Shown piece after piece: positions 1 to 8,935 of a DNA stretch of 64,000 nucleotides. The notes beneath the pieces were generated by a model that saw nothing but the letters and a program-made list of their open reading frames with translations, did not search any database and was not told the origin of the DNA. Every line of letters begins with the position of its first letter. Position 1 is the stretch's first letter. Both the position numbers and the translations under genes were made by a program. This DNA is from Pseudoips prasinana (lineage: Eukaryota; Arthropoda; Insecta; Lepidoptera; Nolidae). Location of the stretch: the NCBI GenBank assembly GCA_951640165.1, contig OX621237.1:6014001-6078000 (forward strand), in the 5' to 3' direction.

Positions 1-707
1 TTTTACTAAATTATACTTTTAACTGTTGAACAAAAATTAAGTGTACAAAATATTACATAAATATAATATAAATTACATGTATTTAGTCAGAGGGCGTTCA
101 CTGCTCAGCGCAGCGCAGCCACAAACAAATCACACCGAGATTATAAATTAGTAATTTATGCGAGAAGCTCTTAAAATTATGTATTTAAAACAATAAATAA
201 TTAAAATACTGTTCATTTTTCTAAAATACTGTTTAATATTCTTCATAGACCTGAATATACTTTAAATATAGTAAAAAAAGTAGGCAACCCTAGGTACAGT
301 CGATTTCGGTGGAAACTTTATGATCTTAATAGAGTCTCTATTTTCTAGGTAGTAAGGGCGGTTTTCATAGTGTAATTGTATCTACTGATTGTGTATCACC
401 TGTACGACGAACCAAGGTGTTAGGGAAGGGTAAAGGATAATGTATGAAACAATACCTTGATTTAGTTGGGACCCGATACATTTTGCTCGCGGCATTTGGG
501 AGATACATAGAAAAGCGATTTCAGTTAGTGGAATAGTTGGAACTTAGTTGGGAGTGTGTAGTTTGAGATCGTAGTTTAAGATCTCAAACTACACTCCGAG
601 ATACGAGATATGAAAAATTTATAAAATTTAAAACTCAACTATTTTTAAATACATAGGTACAAATTTAAACACAAGGTGTAATGGATAGGCTTACATATTA
701 CATATTA
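1..707. other. AT-rich stretch without recognised gene
   Basis: I see no coding exon or recognisable repeat here apart from a small hairpin at 551-597. Its arms, 551-570 and 580-597, pair around a 9-nt loop with a 2-nt indel. The segment near 345-390 resembles the one near 31630-31660 (GTAGTAAGG followed by GGTTTT), so part of it is probably an old dispersed repeat. Confidence 0.4.
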
Positions 708-968
708 ATATAATAATATAATATAATATCTGGGGACAATGTCACACAGATCATCCTAGCCCCAAACTAAGTAAAGCTTGTACTATGGGTACCAGGCGAC
801 GATATACATACTTATATAGATAGATAAATACATATATACATAGAAAACATCCATGACTCAGAAACAAATATTCGTGCTCATCACACAAATATTTGCACTT
901 ACCGGGATTTGAACCCAGGACCACCAGCTTCGTAGGCAGGAGCACTACCAACTAGGCTATGGTGACCG
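708..968 (-). repeat. tRNA-derived SINE, family A, near full length
   Basis: Read on the minus strand, the head resembles a tRNA. It has an A-box-like TAGCCTAGTTGG and a B-box-like GGGTTCAAATCC about 45 nt apart, which are internal RNA polymerase III promoter boxes. The body runs through a conserved region (ATTTGTGTGATGAGCACG) to an AT-rich tail ending in TATTATATTA-type repeats. The same unit recurs at 30485-30722, 52978-53217 and, lacking its head, at 61432-61583, which shows a dispersed family. It is a non-coding retroposon, not a functional tRNA gene, because the acceptor stem and CCA-side pairing are absent. Confidence 0.85.
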
Positions 969-999
969 TCAATTTAATGTATAATGATACACCTTGTTT

Positions 1000-1212
1000 G
1001 CTGTGCTGGACTGGCAAGAGTCGGCAATAGGGGAGGGCAACCCAAAGCCATCCCAGGGTACGTGTCCCGACTATCTGGGACATAGCGCTAAAGGGGGGCA
1101 CCGGGACATCATACCCGTGTTCCCGCGGCTCCTCCCACCAAACGCCAGTCCACGGCAGGATAGGTTAGACGCTTTTTGCGGGTGGCATGAATAAGCATTC
1201 CCCAAGTCTTAC
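1000..1212 (+). repeat. Dispersed repeat shared with 54945-55145
   Basis: The segment contains CTGGGACATAGCG, CCCGTGTTCCCGCGGCTCC and GCGGGTGGCATGAATAAGCATTCCCC-like blocks. The same blocks recur in the same order at 54945-55145. No long ORF is conserved between the copies. It may be the tail of a LINE or a SINE, and I cannot assign a family. Confidence 0.6.
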
Positions 1213-1218
1213 TAAAAA

Positions 1219-1752
1219 AAAAAGGCCAAGTGCGAGTCGGACTCGCCCATGAAGGGTTCCGCAGCAGCAAGTATTTCAGTTGATTAAATGAAAGGAAAAT
1301 TGCGGTTTACGATTTATGACTCATTAAAAGAAAACTACTTACTAGATCTCGTTCAAACCAATTTTCGTTCTTAATCTACATGGTAATATACATCATATAT
1401 ATTTTTTAGTTTTATTATTATCTTATTTTAGAAGTTACAGGGGTTAGAAGTTTACCTATCCATAGATACCCCACATGTATGGGTACGATGAAAAAATTTT
1501 GTTTGAGTTTCAGTTCTATGTATGGGGAATCCCCAAAATTATTATTCTTTTTCTATTTTTGTGTGAAAATCTTAATGCGGTTCACAGAATACATCTACCT
1601 ACCAAGTTTCAACAGTACAGCTTTTATAGTTTCGGAAAAAAGTGGCTGTGACATACGGACGGACAGACAGACAGACAGACAGAAAGACAGACAGACAGAC
1701 ATGACGAATCTATAAGGGTTCCGTTTTTTGCCATTTGGCTACGGAACCCTAA
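1219..1752 (+). repeat. Dispersed repeat with GGGTTCCG ends and a GACA microsatellite
   Basis: The left end has GAAGGGTTCCG shortly after AAGTGCGAGTCGGACTCGCC. The right end has AAGGGTTCCGTTTTTTGCC followed by ACGGAACCCTAAAAA. GGGTTCCG near the left end and CGGAACCC at the right end are inverted relative to each other. Between 1657 and 1702 there is a (GACA)n-type run with a few interruptions. I recognise this as a very abundant lepidopteran repeat type. No conserved coding frame is seen, so it is probably non-autonomous. Confidence 0.65.
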
Positions 1753-2194
1753 AAACACCTTGTATATAACCTAACCAGTAACCTTAAAAATATAATACGG
1801 TAACCCAATCACCTAAATTAACCCACATAAAGTTCAAACACTGTAATTATAATATCTTAATAGTTTTCATTAATTACAATATCCATATTTCATTTTAGTT
1901 TGCAAAATGAAATTTTCGCTAGAAATTTAAATAAAAGCTACCGAATACCGTTTAATTATCATATAATTCAGTGCCTATTTCAGAATTTTTAATACCCCTG
2001 GGGTAACAGGCGTGCTAGTTATTATTTAATTAATTAAAATAAAACTCATTAGCGAGTGAACAACTTAATTGATTAAATTGAGGACCAATGCCGGCGGCAA
2101 GAGTGACGAAAATAAAATGGAGTTTCATTTAATTGTTTAAAATGTTCGTGTTACTACAACCGGTATATAACTAAACTACAATTTCTGTGCATAG

Positions 2195-2440
2195 CAAGGT
2201 TGTCTGTGTGGCGGACAGCAAATAATATCATAACCTCATTTCATCCTGTTGGGGCGTAGAATTCGACCCGAGGAAATATCTCACGGACAGAGTCTCTCTG
2301 TGCACTATGACTTTAGTCATAGTGCACAGAGAGACTCACACTGCTGCAAACGGGTTGGCGATCGCAGTATGATTTCTGCGATTGCCAACCCGTGTGCCAA
2401 GCGTGGCAAGTATGGCATATCCCTCCAAATGCCTTTGAAA
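2195..2440. repeat. Rearranged copy of the GTCCACTGCTGGACA-type repeat with two hairpins
   Basis: Other copies of this family in the window read through GACCATCATACTGCGATCGCC then AACCCGT, then a GGCATATCCC end. Here the same blocks appear both forward and inverted. They form a 23-bp perfect hairpin (2290-2312 with 2315-2337, 2-nt loop) and a second one with 17-bp arms (2350-2366 with 2377-2393, one mismatch). This copy is therefore internally flipped or duplicated compared with 6230-6440 or 53280-53440. It is non-coding. Confidence 0.7.
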
Positions 2441-2524
2441 GTACCTTTTCTTTAATTTCTCCATTTTGACTGTCGTGACACAGTTGGTAGTGAGTCTACA
2501 TCCTGATCCAAATAATTTTGGTTA

Positions 2525-2651
2525 GACGCCAGAACATCCAGCTACCCCAATCTGTCAAATTTCTTTTATAGATTTTCAACTTTATCACATAAGTATCACT
2601 TTCAATTGGGGAAATTTGACAAATTGGGGTAACTTGATGTGCTGGCTTCTG
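2525..2651. mobile_element. Palindromic MITE, family D, TA-flanked
   Basis: The ends are inverted copies (CATCCAGCTACCCCAATCTG on the left, AAATTGGGGTAACTTGATGTG on the right). The element lies between TA dinucleotides at 2523-2524 and 2652-2653. Similar elements occur at 37384-37518, 44289-44411 and 60399-60539. A TA target duplication and ends starting CAG or GAC fit a non-autonomous Tc1/mariner-superfamily element. There is no room for a transposase. Confidence 0.8.
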
Positions 2652-2653
2652 TA

Positions 2654-3474
2654 CATAATTTTGAATGTGGTGAAATAAATTATTATTATTACTCGCTAAA
2701 CTAATCTCAGTTGAAGAGGCTGTGCTAGCCGAAATTCGAACACAAATTATATTATTATTTAGAATGTTAAATCTGTAATCCCAGCAAAGTACTTACAAGT
2801 AATATTTTTTATTCTTACTGACAAGGAGCAATCCACCGGCCAACTAACTTCAACGAGCATTACTTCATCGCCTTCGGGGATGCATCGAATGCACGTTATC
2901 AACTCACACCGCAACCTATCGGCTAACACCCTCCAACTCCACCTAACTCCTCTTATTTATTCCTCATATCCCCGCGAAGTGCGCCCGAGGATTATTACGC
3001 CGTTATCGAAAGTGGATAAATTCCTTCATTACTCGAGAACCCCTTCGCCGAAGTAAAATGGTAGCTTCTAGTATCAAAGCTATTTTACGTCGAAATAACG
3101 TTCGTTCGTAAAAAGATTCATTTTTTAAATCGATAGGTATTATTTTGCGAGTGAATAATCGGCCGGCGTTATGGAAAAATGGATGTGTCGCTTCGACGGC
3201 CTTCGCGCCCGGCCGCCTTCGATATTTTCGGTCAAGTGTTTTTCTATCGCTCGGAGGTATTCATGTAATACTTTAATATGATATATAGATCTGCTTATAG
3301 CTTGTTATGGAAGCATTGACGTATTAATAATTCTTGGACTTCGCATCGCGTACATATTTTTCGCTAAAACTCGCCACAATCGTCGAATGGGTCATCCTAC
3401 TTTTAACTATTGTTATAAATCTGAGAGTATGTATGAAAGTGTCCGGTTGAAATTTGACACGAATATAATCTATA
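2654..3474. other. Unique-looking, GC-raised stretch, no gene recognised
   Basis: I do not find this sequence repeated elsewhere in the window. The 2820-3260 part is richer in G, C and CpG than its surroundings and contains several CGATA or TCGAA motifs. Short frames exist, but none has convincing splice sites or a recognisable protein. It could be a regulatory element or an untranslated exon. Confidence 0.3.
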
Positions 3475-3870
3475 TCTACATATAATAAAATCGTAGGAAA
3501 GTCAAAACTGTACATTGAATTTTTTTTTTAAGTATACTAGGTGCGTGATCTACAATCGATATGGAAGCCAAAAATATAGTTTTTAAAATTTTTGTCTGTA
3601 TGTATGTCCGGGCTAAACACAAAAAGTACTGCATGGATTTACTTCAAATTTTGCATGAATATTACTAAGAGGTCGGGTCAACATATAGGCTACATATTAC
3701 CGTAAAACGGGGTGATTAGAAACACGGGGGGTAAATAGCAACAGGGACAATATCCATACAAAAGTAAAATTTCGTTACTTTAGTATGGATACTGTCCCTG
3801 TTGCTATTCACCCCCCGTGTTTCTATTCACCCCGTTTTACCGTATCACGCTATCACCTACTGGGGAGCAC
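3475..3870 (+). mobile_element. Non-autonomous Helitron, family H1, 3'-truncated, with MITE inside
   Basis: It starts with TCTACATATAATAAAATCG after an A. It then follows the same order as the complete copies at 15932-16227 and 16897-17216: AAGTCAAAACTGTACATTG, ATCTACAATCGATAT, ATGTCCGGGCTAAAC, TATCACGCTATCACC. It stops after the CTGGGGAGC block, so the terminal hairpin and CTAG end are missing. A palindromic MITE (3700-3842) interrupts it. Confidence 0.8.
3700..3842. mobile_element. Near-perfect palindromic MITE with TA duplication
   Basis: The two halves are reverse complements over most of the 143 bp, for example GGGGTGATTAGAAACACGG on the left and CCGTGTTTCTATTCACCCC on the right. The element is flanked by TA at 3698-3699 and 3843-3844. 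Removing it together with one TA restores the uninterrupted Helitron block ACATATTATCACGC seen in other copies, so the boundaries are set directly. The superfamily is probably Tc1/mariner-like, judged from the TA duplication. Confidence 0.85.
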
Positions 3871-4522
3871 TTGACCGGACTTTTTGCATATATTATATAA
3901 TGTACGCTTTTCAATTCATTACATTTCGATTAGATATAGGTATAGTTTAGTTTTGTGAAAATAATATTCCAAAGTAATATTTACATTAATTAATTAACTT
4001 TCAATCTTATCTGTTGGACTAAAAACTTGACCTGTGTTAATTTCAAAATGTATCTACCCTTCAATTAATTATTAAGGAACTAAAAACCCTTTAACCCCTT
4101 TTTGGTGGAAACGTAACGGAATGGAGTCATTTATCTTTATAAGTGTTCGGGTATTTGGGTGGGGCCTTCATTAGGCGACTTAATATTGTGCCTACTAATA
4201 TCGTTAATCAAGTGATACCCTAATAATTGGGTTAATGGTAATTATGACTAGGTACCCGAGGCATGTCTCCAATGAACTCATAATTTACGCGATATAGGTT
4301 AAATACTATTAAATACATAACATAAAATGGCAGGACAATAATTTGATAGCGGTATAGTGTTACCTGATCTATTTAAAATTTACCTCGACCACCTCAGTCT
4401 CAGAGACCAGACAGTCTCAATAAAACCCAATCCTTAACTTTACTAATATTATCATCAAAATCGTAAACTCTGGCCCCAATTCTAAGCAACACAAGTAAAC
4501 TAACATTCATTATATCACCCAA

Positions 4523-4580
4523 AAGACGTCCATTGCTAGACAAACGCCTCTCCCATAGATCTCCACAATTGCCATACCGA
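4523..4580. repeat. Fragment of the GTCCACTGCTGGACA-type repeat
   Basis: AAAGACGTCCATTGCTAGAC followed by AAACGCCTCTCCCATAGA matches the inner part of this family, which is seen again at 46050-46090 and 55570-55610. It is only a short relic. Confidence 0.6.
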
Positions 4581-4794
4581 ATCCTGCGGCTTCTAATAAC
4601 CCCACAAGATCATCGCTCTACCTTGTGTGGGCCTGCCCATACTGCGTTAAGTGGTAGGTAACTTTACCAAATTAAAATAGGTACTGTTCTGAGGATTTGT
4701 TTTCTGAGGATTTGTTTGACCTTATAGCTGATGTCACGTTCTGCCACAGATCCTCTCGCTAGAAATGGAAATTTCATCTATATCTCTTGGATAA

Positions 4795-5010
4795 ATTGTC
4801 GTCTACCACCGTGCGGTTTACAAATAAATCTTTACTGCACACTACCACTGAGGAAACAATAAACAGCCGAGGTATTTACCATCCGGTATGTCATGGCCAC
4901 CTTCAAGAAGCGAGTCTATTCTTATCTTGAAGGCCAGCAACAGACTTGCAGCTCCTCTGGTGTTGCGAGTGATCCCTTATCATCAAGTAACCCGCTTGCT
5001 TGTTTGCTCT
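4795..5010 (+). repeat. Dispersed repeat family with GAGGTATTT and CTTCAAGAAGCGAG blocks
   Basis: Blocks CACTACCACTGAGGAA, GCCGAGGTATTTACC, CACCTTCAAGAAGCGAGTC and CCTCTGGTGTTGCGAG recur in the same order at 7012-7175 and 25840-26030. These are characteristic of an abundant lepidopteran short repeat. The small ORF across it is not conserved between copies and is not regarded as a gene. Confidence 0.6.
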
Positions 5011-5610
5011 CATACTACATAAAAAAAGTAAAAGCAAATATACACTTCTCACTTATAGGAGCATCGAACCACGATATGACACCACAAAAGGGGACGACAT
5101 GTCAGTATTACTATTTGTAAGTCTTGTCACTAACAACGACATTGTCAGTACGTAACGACGAAAATATCGTGTCGGCAAGAATAAAAATCACCCTTGTTGC
5201 ACAAACGCCCTATAACCGGTATGAAAATAAAATTGGAGAAATTCCAGTAATTCCATGATTTACCCCCATCAAATCTCTCCATATCGCGACCGCCTTTTAA
5301 AACGCAACCGCCATACCAAGAACGATATTCGACAAACAACCTACTCTGTTGTTTTGTTAATCCCCGGATTATCCCACTTACTCGGAGTTTGATCAATTTA
5401 AACACCCGTCACTGAAGCCTTTTAATAAGCTCTTTGTTTACGTTTAATTCCCAGCTTCGGGTCTTAATTCTAATGTGAGTAATGTTACTTGATTAAAATT
5501 ATTATGATCCCTCGAGTGAGTGGAATTAGGCGGATAAATAATACCTACCTTACTGTGTGGCTGACGGCAAAGAATATAACCATCCCATCACATCCCCGAT
5601 TCAAGTCTCT

Positions 5611-6235
5611 AAGTAGCTCTGCTGACATTAACACCATATTTATGTTGCAAAAAAGAGCTGTAAGAGCTATCTATAATCTTGGCCCGAGAGTGTCTCTAAG
5701 AGAAAAGTTCAAAGAGGTTAACATTCTAACTGTACCATCACAGTATCTATATGAAAACTTACTATATGTGCATAAAAATATCGATTCCTTCTGTAAGAGG
5801 AGCGATACACGTAATGTAAATACTAGATTAAGAATAATCTCATATTGCATAGGTACTACCCGTCTCCACAAAATAAGTAACTCTTTTATGGGGCAATGTA
5901 TAAGATTCTATAACAAACTTCCCAGTGATATTAGAGAATTGTCTACGAATAAGTTTAAAACAATAATTAAAGCCAAATTGTGTAGCAGGGCATATTACAA
6001 AATTTCTGATTATTTAAGTGCTTGGGATTTATTTGTTCTGAGTCAACACACATGATTGTAATTAATCTTAAGTATATTTTATTTAAAAAAAAGGATTCCT
6101 TCTGAGTTTTCTGGTAGTGTTTCTCAGTAGCTGCCACGTCATGCACTGCACGGTAGGGTAAAAAAAAATGACGATTCCACATAAATATAAAATTTTTACG
6201 GAATAAAGATTTTGATTTAGATTTTTGAAAAGTCG
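5611..6235 (+). pseudogene. 3' end of a non-LTR retrotransposon (LINE), RT C-terminal remnant
   Basis: The frame ending at 6055 encodes a stretch with SADINTIF, LQKRAVRAIYNLGPR, SLREKF and SNSFMGQCIRFYNKLP. This matches the region downstream of the reverse transcriptase in LINE polyproteins that I have seen in Lepidoptera. It is followed by a 3' untranslated tail ending in ACGGAATAAAGATTTTG. The homologous copy at 41455-42250 has the same coding and tail sequence, and a minus-strand tail lies at 56195-56335. The 5' part of the element is missing. The sequence before 5611 in the same open frame belongs to another repeat, so the frame starting near 5489 is a chance fusion. The LINE clade is uncertain. 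Confidence 0.75.
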
Positions 6236-6440
6236 TTCCGAAGGAATACTTCCCAGATAACGGGCAGCAGCTACTCTCTATGTACTATGACCATCATACT
6301 GCGATCGCCAACCCGTTTTCCAAGCGTAGCGACTATGCCATATCCCTCCAAATGATCGATCGTGGAAATCTTTTGGGAAGGGCTTTGCCCAGCAGTGGAC
6401 GTCATTCGGCTGTCATGATCATGATGATAGATGTCGTTGT
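6236..6440 (+). repeat. GTCCACTGCTGGACA-type repeat copy
   Basis: Contains AACGGGCAGCAGC, TGTACTATGACCATCATAC, TGCGATCGCCAACCCG, GACTATGCCATATCCC and GCCCAGCAGTGGACGTCATTCGGCTG-like blocks in the family order, ending in an ATGATGATGATAG-like tail. It lies directly after the LINE tail. Both small frames across it are shadows. Confidence 0.7.
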
Positions 6441-6822
6441 CAGTGCCATGACTTACAAACATTCTTAAAAACAGATATAAAAAAAAAAGAAATTAGCAGT
6501 CCAGTTTTTACAAGTAGTTTACTTACAGTGATAGTCTCACTAGGCAATGCCTGTATCGAGGCTATCGATGTGATACGATTACAAGCTAGGAATTTGAGTA
6601 CAGTTACATATTGAATTCAATTAAATGGAAAAGACATCAAATTTGATTTGTAACAATAATAATTAAATTCAACTTAATATGTAGGTACAATGGATTAAAT
6701 AATAACTTAAATAATTTCATTTAGAAATGATATGTCGTTCCATTCTTGTCGAGTTGTGCATCATTCGGTGCTCCTTTTATATTTTCCCTGAAAACAATCC
6801 AAGACACAGCTAATACCTATTT

Positions 6823-6965
6823 CCACGAGTGGCCCACTGGTTAGGAACAGGCAGTTGCCATGCGACTACATCAGTGCTCTCGTGTTTGGGGTAACCCCTG
6901 TACTTGTGTGGCCTATAAATGGATGTTCTGAGTCTGTGTATGCTGTATATCCGTTAATTCTATGT
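6823..6965 (+). repeat. Degenerate tRNA-like SINE
   Basis: ACGAGTGGCCCACTGGTTAGG resembles an A box region. The sequence then runs to GACCCATAAATAG-like (here GGCCTATAAATGGATGTTCTGAGTCTG), shared with SINE family B at 40470-40665. The B box is hard to see, and I regard this as an old, diverged copy. Confidence 0.4.
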
Positions 6966-7011
6966 TCGAAAATTTCAGACATATCACCTGAATGAATGGT
7001 CGTCTACCATT

Positions 7012-7175
7012 GTCGGTTTCACTAGAAACTTTTTGCCGCGCACTACCACTGTAGAATCAATTAACTGCGGAGGTATTTCCGAACTGGCAACCTTCAAGAA
7101 GCGAGCTTAATCTTATCTAAAAGACTCCTCCGGCAGTAGCAGTCTAGGTCAGTAACCCCTAGACCAACAGGCAAG
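7012..7175 (+). repeat. Dispersed repeat, same family as 4795-5010
   Basis: Shares GCACTACCACTGTAG, CTGCGGAGGTATTTCC, GGCAACCTTCAAGAAGCGAG and CAGTAACCC blocks with the copies at 4795 and 25840. Non-coding. Confidence 0.55.
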
Positions 7176-7440
7176 TCTAATATAAGATACAAGATTTAAC
7201 GTATCTGGATTTTTCTCTCAAATCTAATATAATTTGTACCGTTAGATATCACATTTGAGTAATAATTCTGCTGAATTATAAAAAATTAATTTATCCGCCC
7301 GTCCGTCAAAATCGTCCATTTTTTTACCTTACGTGTTACGTGGCAGCTACACTGTCAGAAATTTCAATAGGTATCCTTTTTACAATTTGTTATCAAGTAC
7401 TCAATAGTCGCGCAACGGTTATGACGTAGCTGCTATGTTA

Positions 7441-7648
7441 TAATATAAAAATTTTACTTTCCAATAAAATTTGTATTATGTTTCCTAAGACGTTCGAAGT
7501 CCATTATGAGAGTACATCGTCTGATTTCCAGTGCAGGTCGCTAAATTTGTCTACTTCCGTTTCCTAAACCGCGCCTCCAGCGCCCCCTATGATCCGTTCT
7601 GGAACTAAACTGACAAGCAAAGACAAACCGCCATATTGTGTCATTGTT
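7441..7648. repeat. Left inverted terminal repeat of the DIRS element
   Basis: From 7498 to 7648 it is the reverse complement of the right terminal repeat with about one mismatch (CCAGTGC here, CCGGTGC in the other arm). The outer part (7441-7497) is an extension that differs from the right arm and includes TTACTTTCCAATAAAATTTG. That extension recurs inverted in the internal complementary region, as expected for DIRS ends. Confidence 0.88.
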
Positions 7649-7688
7649 CGGCTCATAATGATAGATGTAGCCCCAGGAAGACATTATC

Positions 7689-7787
7689 TGGACTTCGGAC
7701 GTCTTAGGAAACTTAATACAAATTTTATTGGAAGGTAAAATTTTTATATTATGTGTTCCGATTGACGTCCGAAGTCCATTATGAGAG
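7689..7787. repeat. Internal complementary region of the DIRS element
   Basis: The first part (7689-7750) is the reverse complement of the left outer end, with blocks GTCTTAGGAAAC and CAAATTTTATTGGAAGG. The second part (7751-7787) is the reverse complement of the right outer end, with blocks TGTGTTCCGAT and GACGTCCGAAGTCC. Head to tail, the two parts equal the junction formed if the element ends were joined in a circle. It lies just beyond the recombinase stop, its usual place in DIRS1-type elements. Confidence 0.88.
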
Positions 7788-7934
7788 ACTGTTTGTTATC
7801 TCCTGGTGGGTTGTATTTGTTATAAAATAGTATTTATTTAAAACGCAACAATGTGATTACATTATATTTAATTGAATCAAGGCATTAACCATATAATCCA
7901 AATTAACATAAATCAAATATCTTCCAATCAAATA

Positions 7935-8935
7935 TTAATATTTAGTATGAAAATACTTGGACAGAGATTTCTCAGAAGTTATATCAGAATTAGATGTATT
8001 AATAATATGTTTTTGGTAGAATTTTCTAAAAGTATGCTCGTGTTGCCAGTTACCTTTAGCTAGAATATCATTAATGGGGTAATTTTCTATGCCAGACTCT
8101 GCTAAAAGACGTTTTATCCAACCACCGATCATCGCTGCAGTAGCCGGTTTAGTAGGGCCTTTAGTTGCTAAGAAAAGATTACTAATATTTCCTCTGATAT
8201 TCTGTGTCATATTCACAAGAGTGCGTAACCAGTATACTGCATCGATGTGTTGGTCAGGAGCAGTCACAAATGTCCAACTTGATTGTTGATAAGAAGATGA
8301 ATCAGTTTTCGACCCAAATATGGGATGCAAGGTAATAGAATCAACATTATCAATAAAATGGTCACCGTCAACATGTAAGAGAGTAAGGTCGTGTACTCTG
8401 CGACCCGAAGATAACAGCAAAATTGCTGCAGTGTGCCTAGCTACTTGATATAGACTATTTAAATCTATATTGTAATTTTTTAAATAAGTTATCAAAATTC
8501 TTGCATCCCATATGGGTAATTTAGGAGGAGCCGGTTTTGCCAAGGAAATAGCTTTGAGAATATGTTTCACTATTGGGCTCGACGCTATTTTTATATTAGT
8601 TAAAGTTTCGCAAACGGATGCTATAGCCGATTTATGAACTAGAATGGTTTGGTAGGATAGACCATGTGATAAATACAGATAACCGAGATATCTAGCCACA
8701 TTTGCCGGTTCAGGTACACGAGAGTTTATACTATTTTCCTGACAAAACTTTAACCACTTATTCCAAATAGGGGCGTATGTCTTTATTGTAGACTCTCTCC
8801 AGCACGATAATAGTAAGTTTTTCTCCTGCGATGTCCATGTATCCGTCAGCGTGTCCCACCCGAAATGAGCCAAGCTTCCAGGTGTAGATTGCCGACTTGA
8901 ACTGGCGGTGACATTGTCATTGTGTCCACCAGGCT
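7935..8935 (-). pseudogene. Tyrosine recombinase of the DIRS element, catalytic box apparently deleted
   Basis: The encoded region (about 330 residues) belongs to the phage-integrase-like tyrosine recombinases that DIRS elements use instead of a DDE integrase to insert a circular DNA. The N-terminal part has a SAM-like DNA-binding stretch (WRESTIKTYAPIWNKWLKFC, then ARYLGYLYLSHG). The catalytic half has the first arginine in SSGRRVHDL, a GNWQHEHTF box and the tyrosine in FRKFYQKH. The H-x-x-R box expected between the helix ending LLAESGIE and NYPINDILA is not present. The two meet in frame, suggesting a small in-frame deletion near 8085-8095. The start overlaps the end of the RNase H frame, as is usual for DIRS. 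The same open frame continues upstream to 10223, but there it is not recombinase. Confidence 0.82.

Noticed and set aside
908..966. Possible tRNA gene
   Set aside because: Has A- and B-box-like sequence, but no acceptor stem and a SINE body follows. The same holds for 30183, 40468, 43480, 57605, 58333, 62600 and 63800.
1657..1702. CRISPR-like or regulatory array
   Set aside because: The GACAGACA run is a plain microsatellite within a dispersed repeat.
5489..5610. Apparent N-terminal extension of the LINE-encoded frame
   Set aside because: The sequence before 5611 matches another dispersed repeat and not the homologous LINE copy at 41455, so the open frame is a chance fusion.
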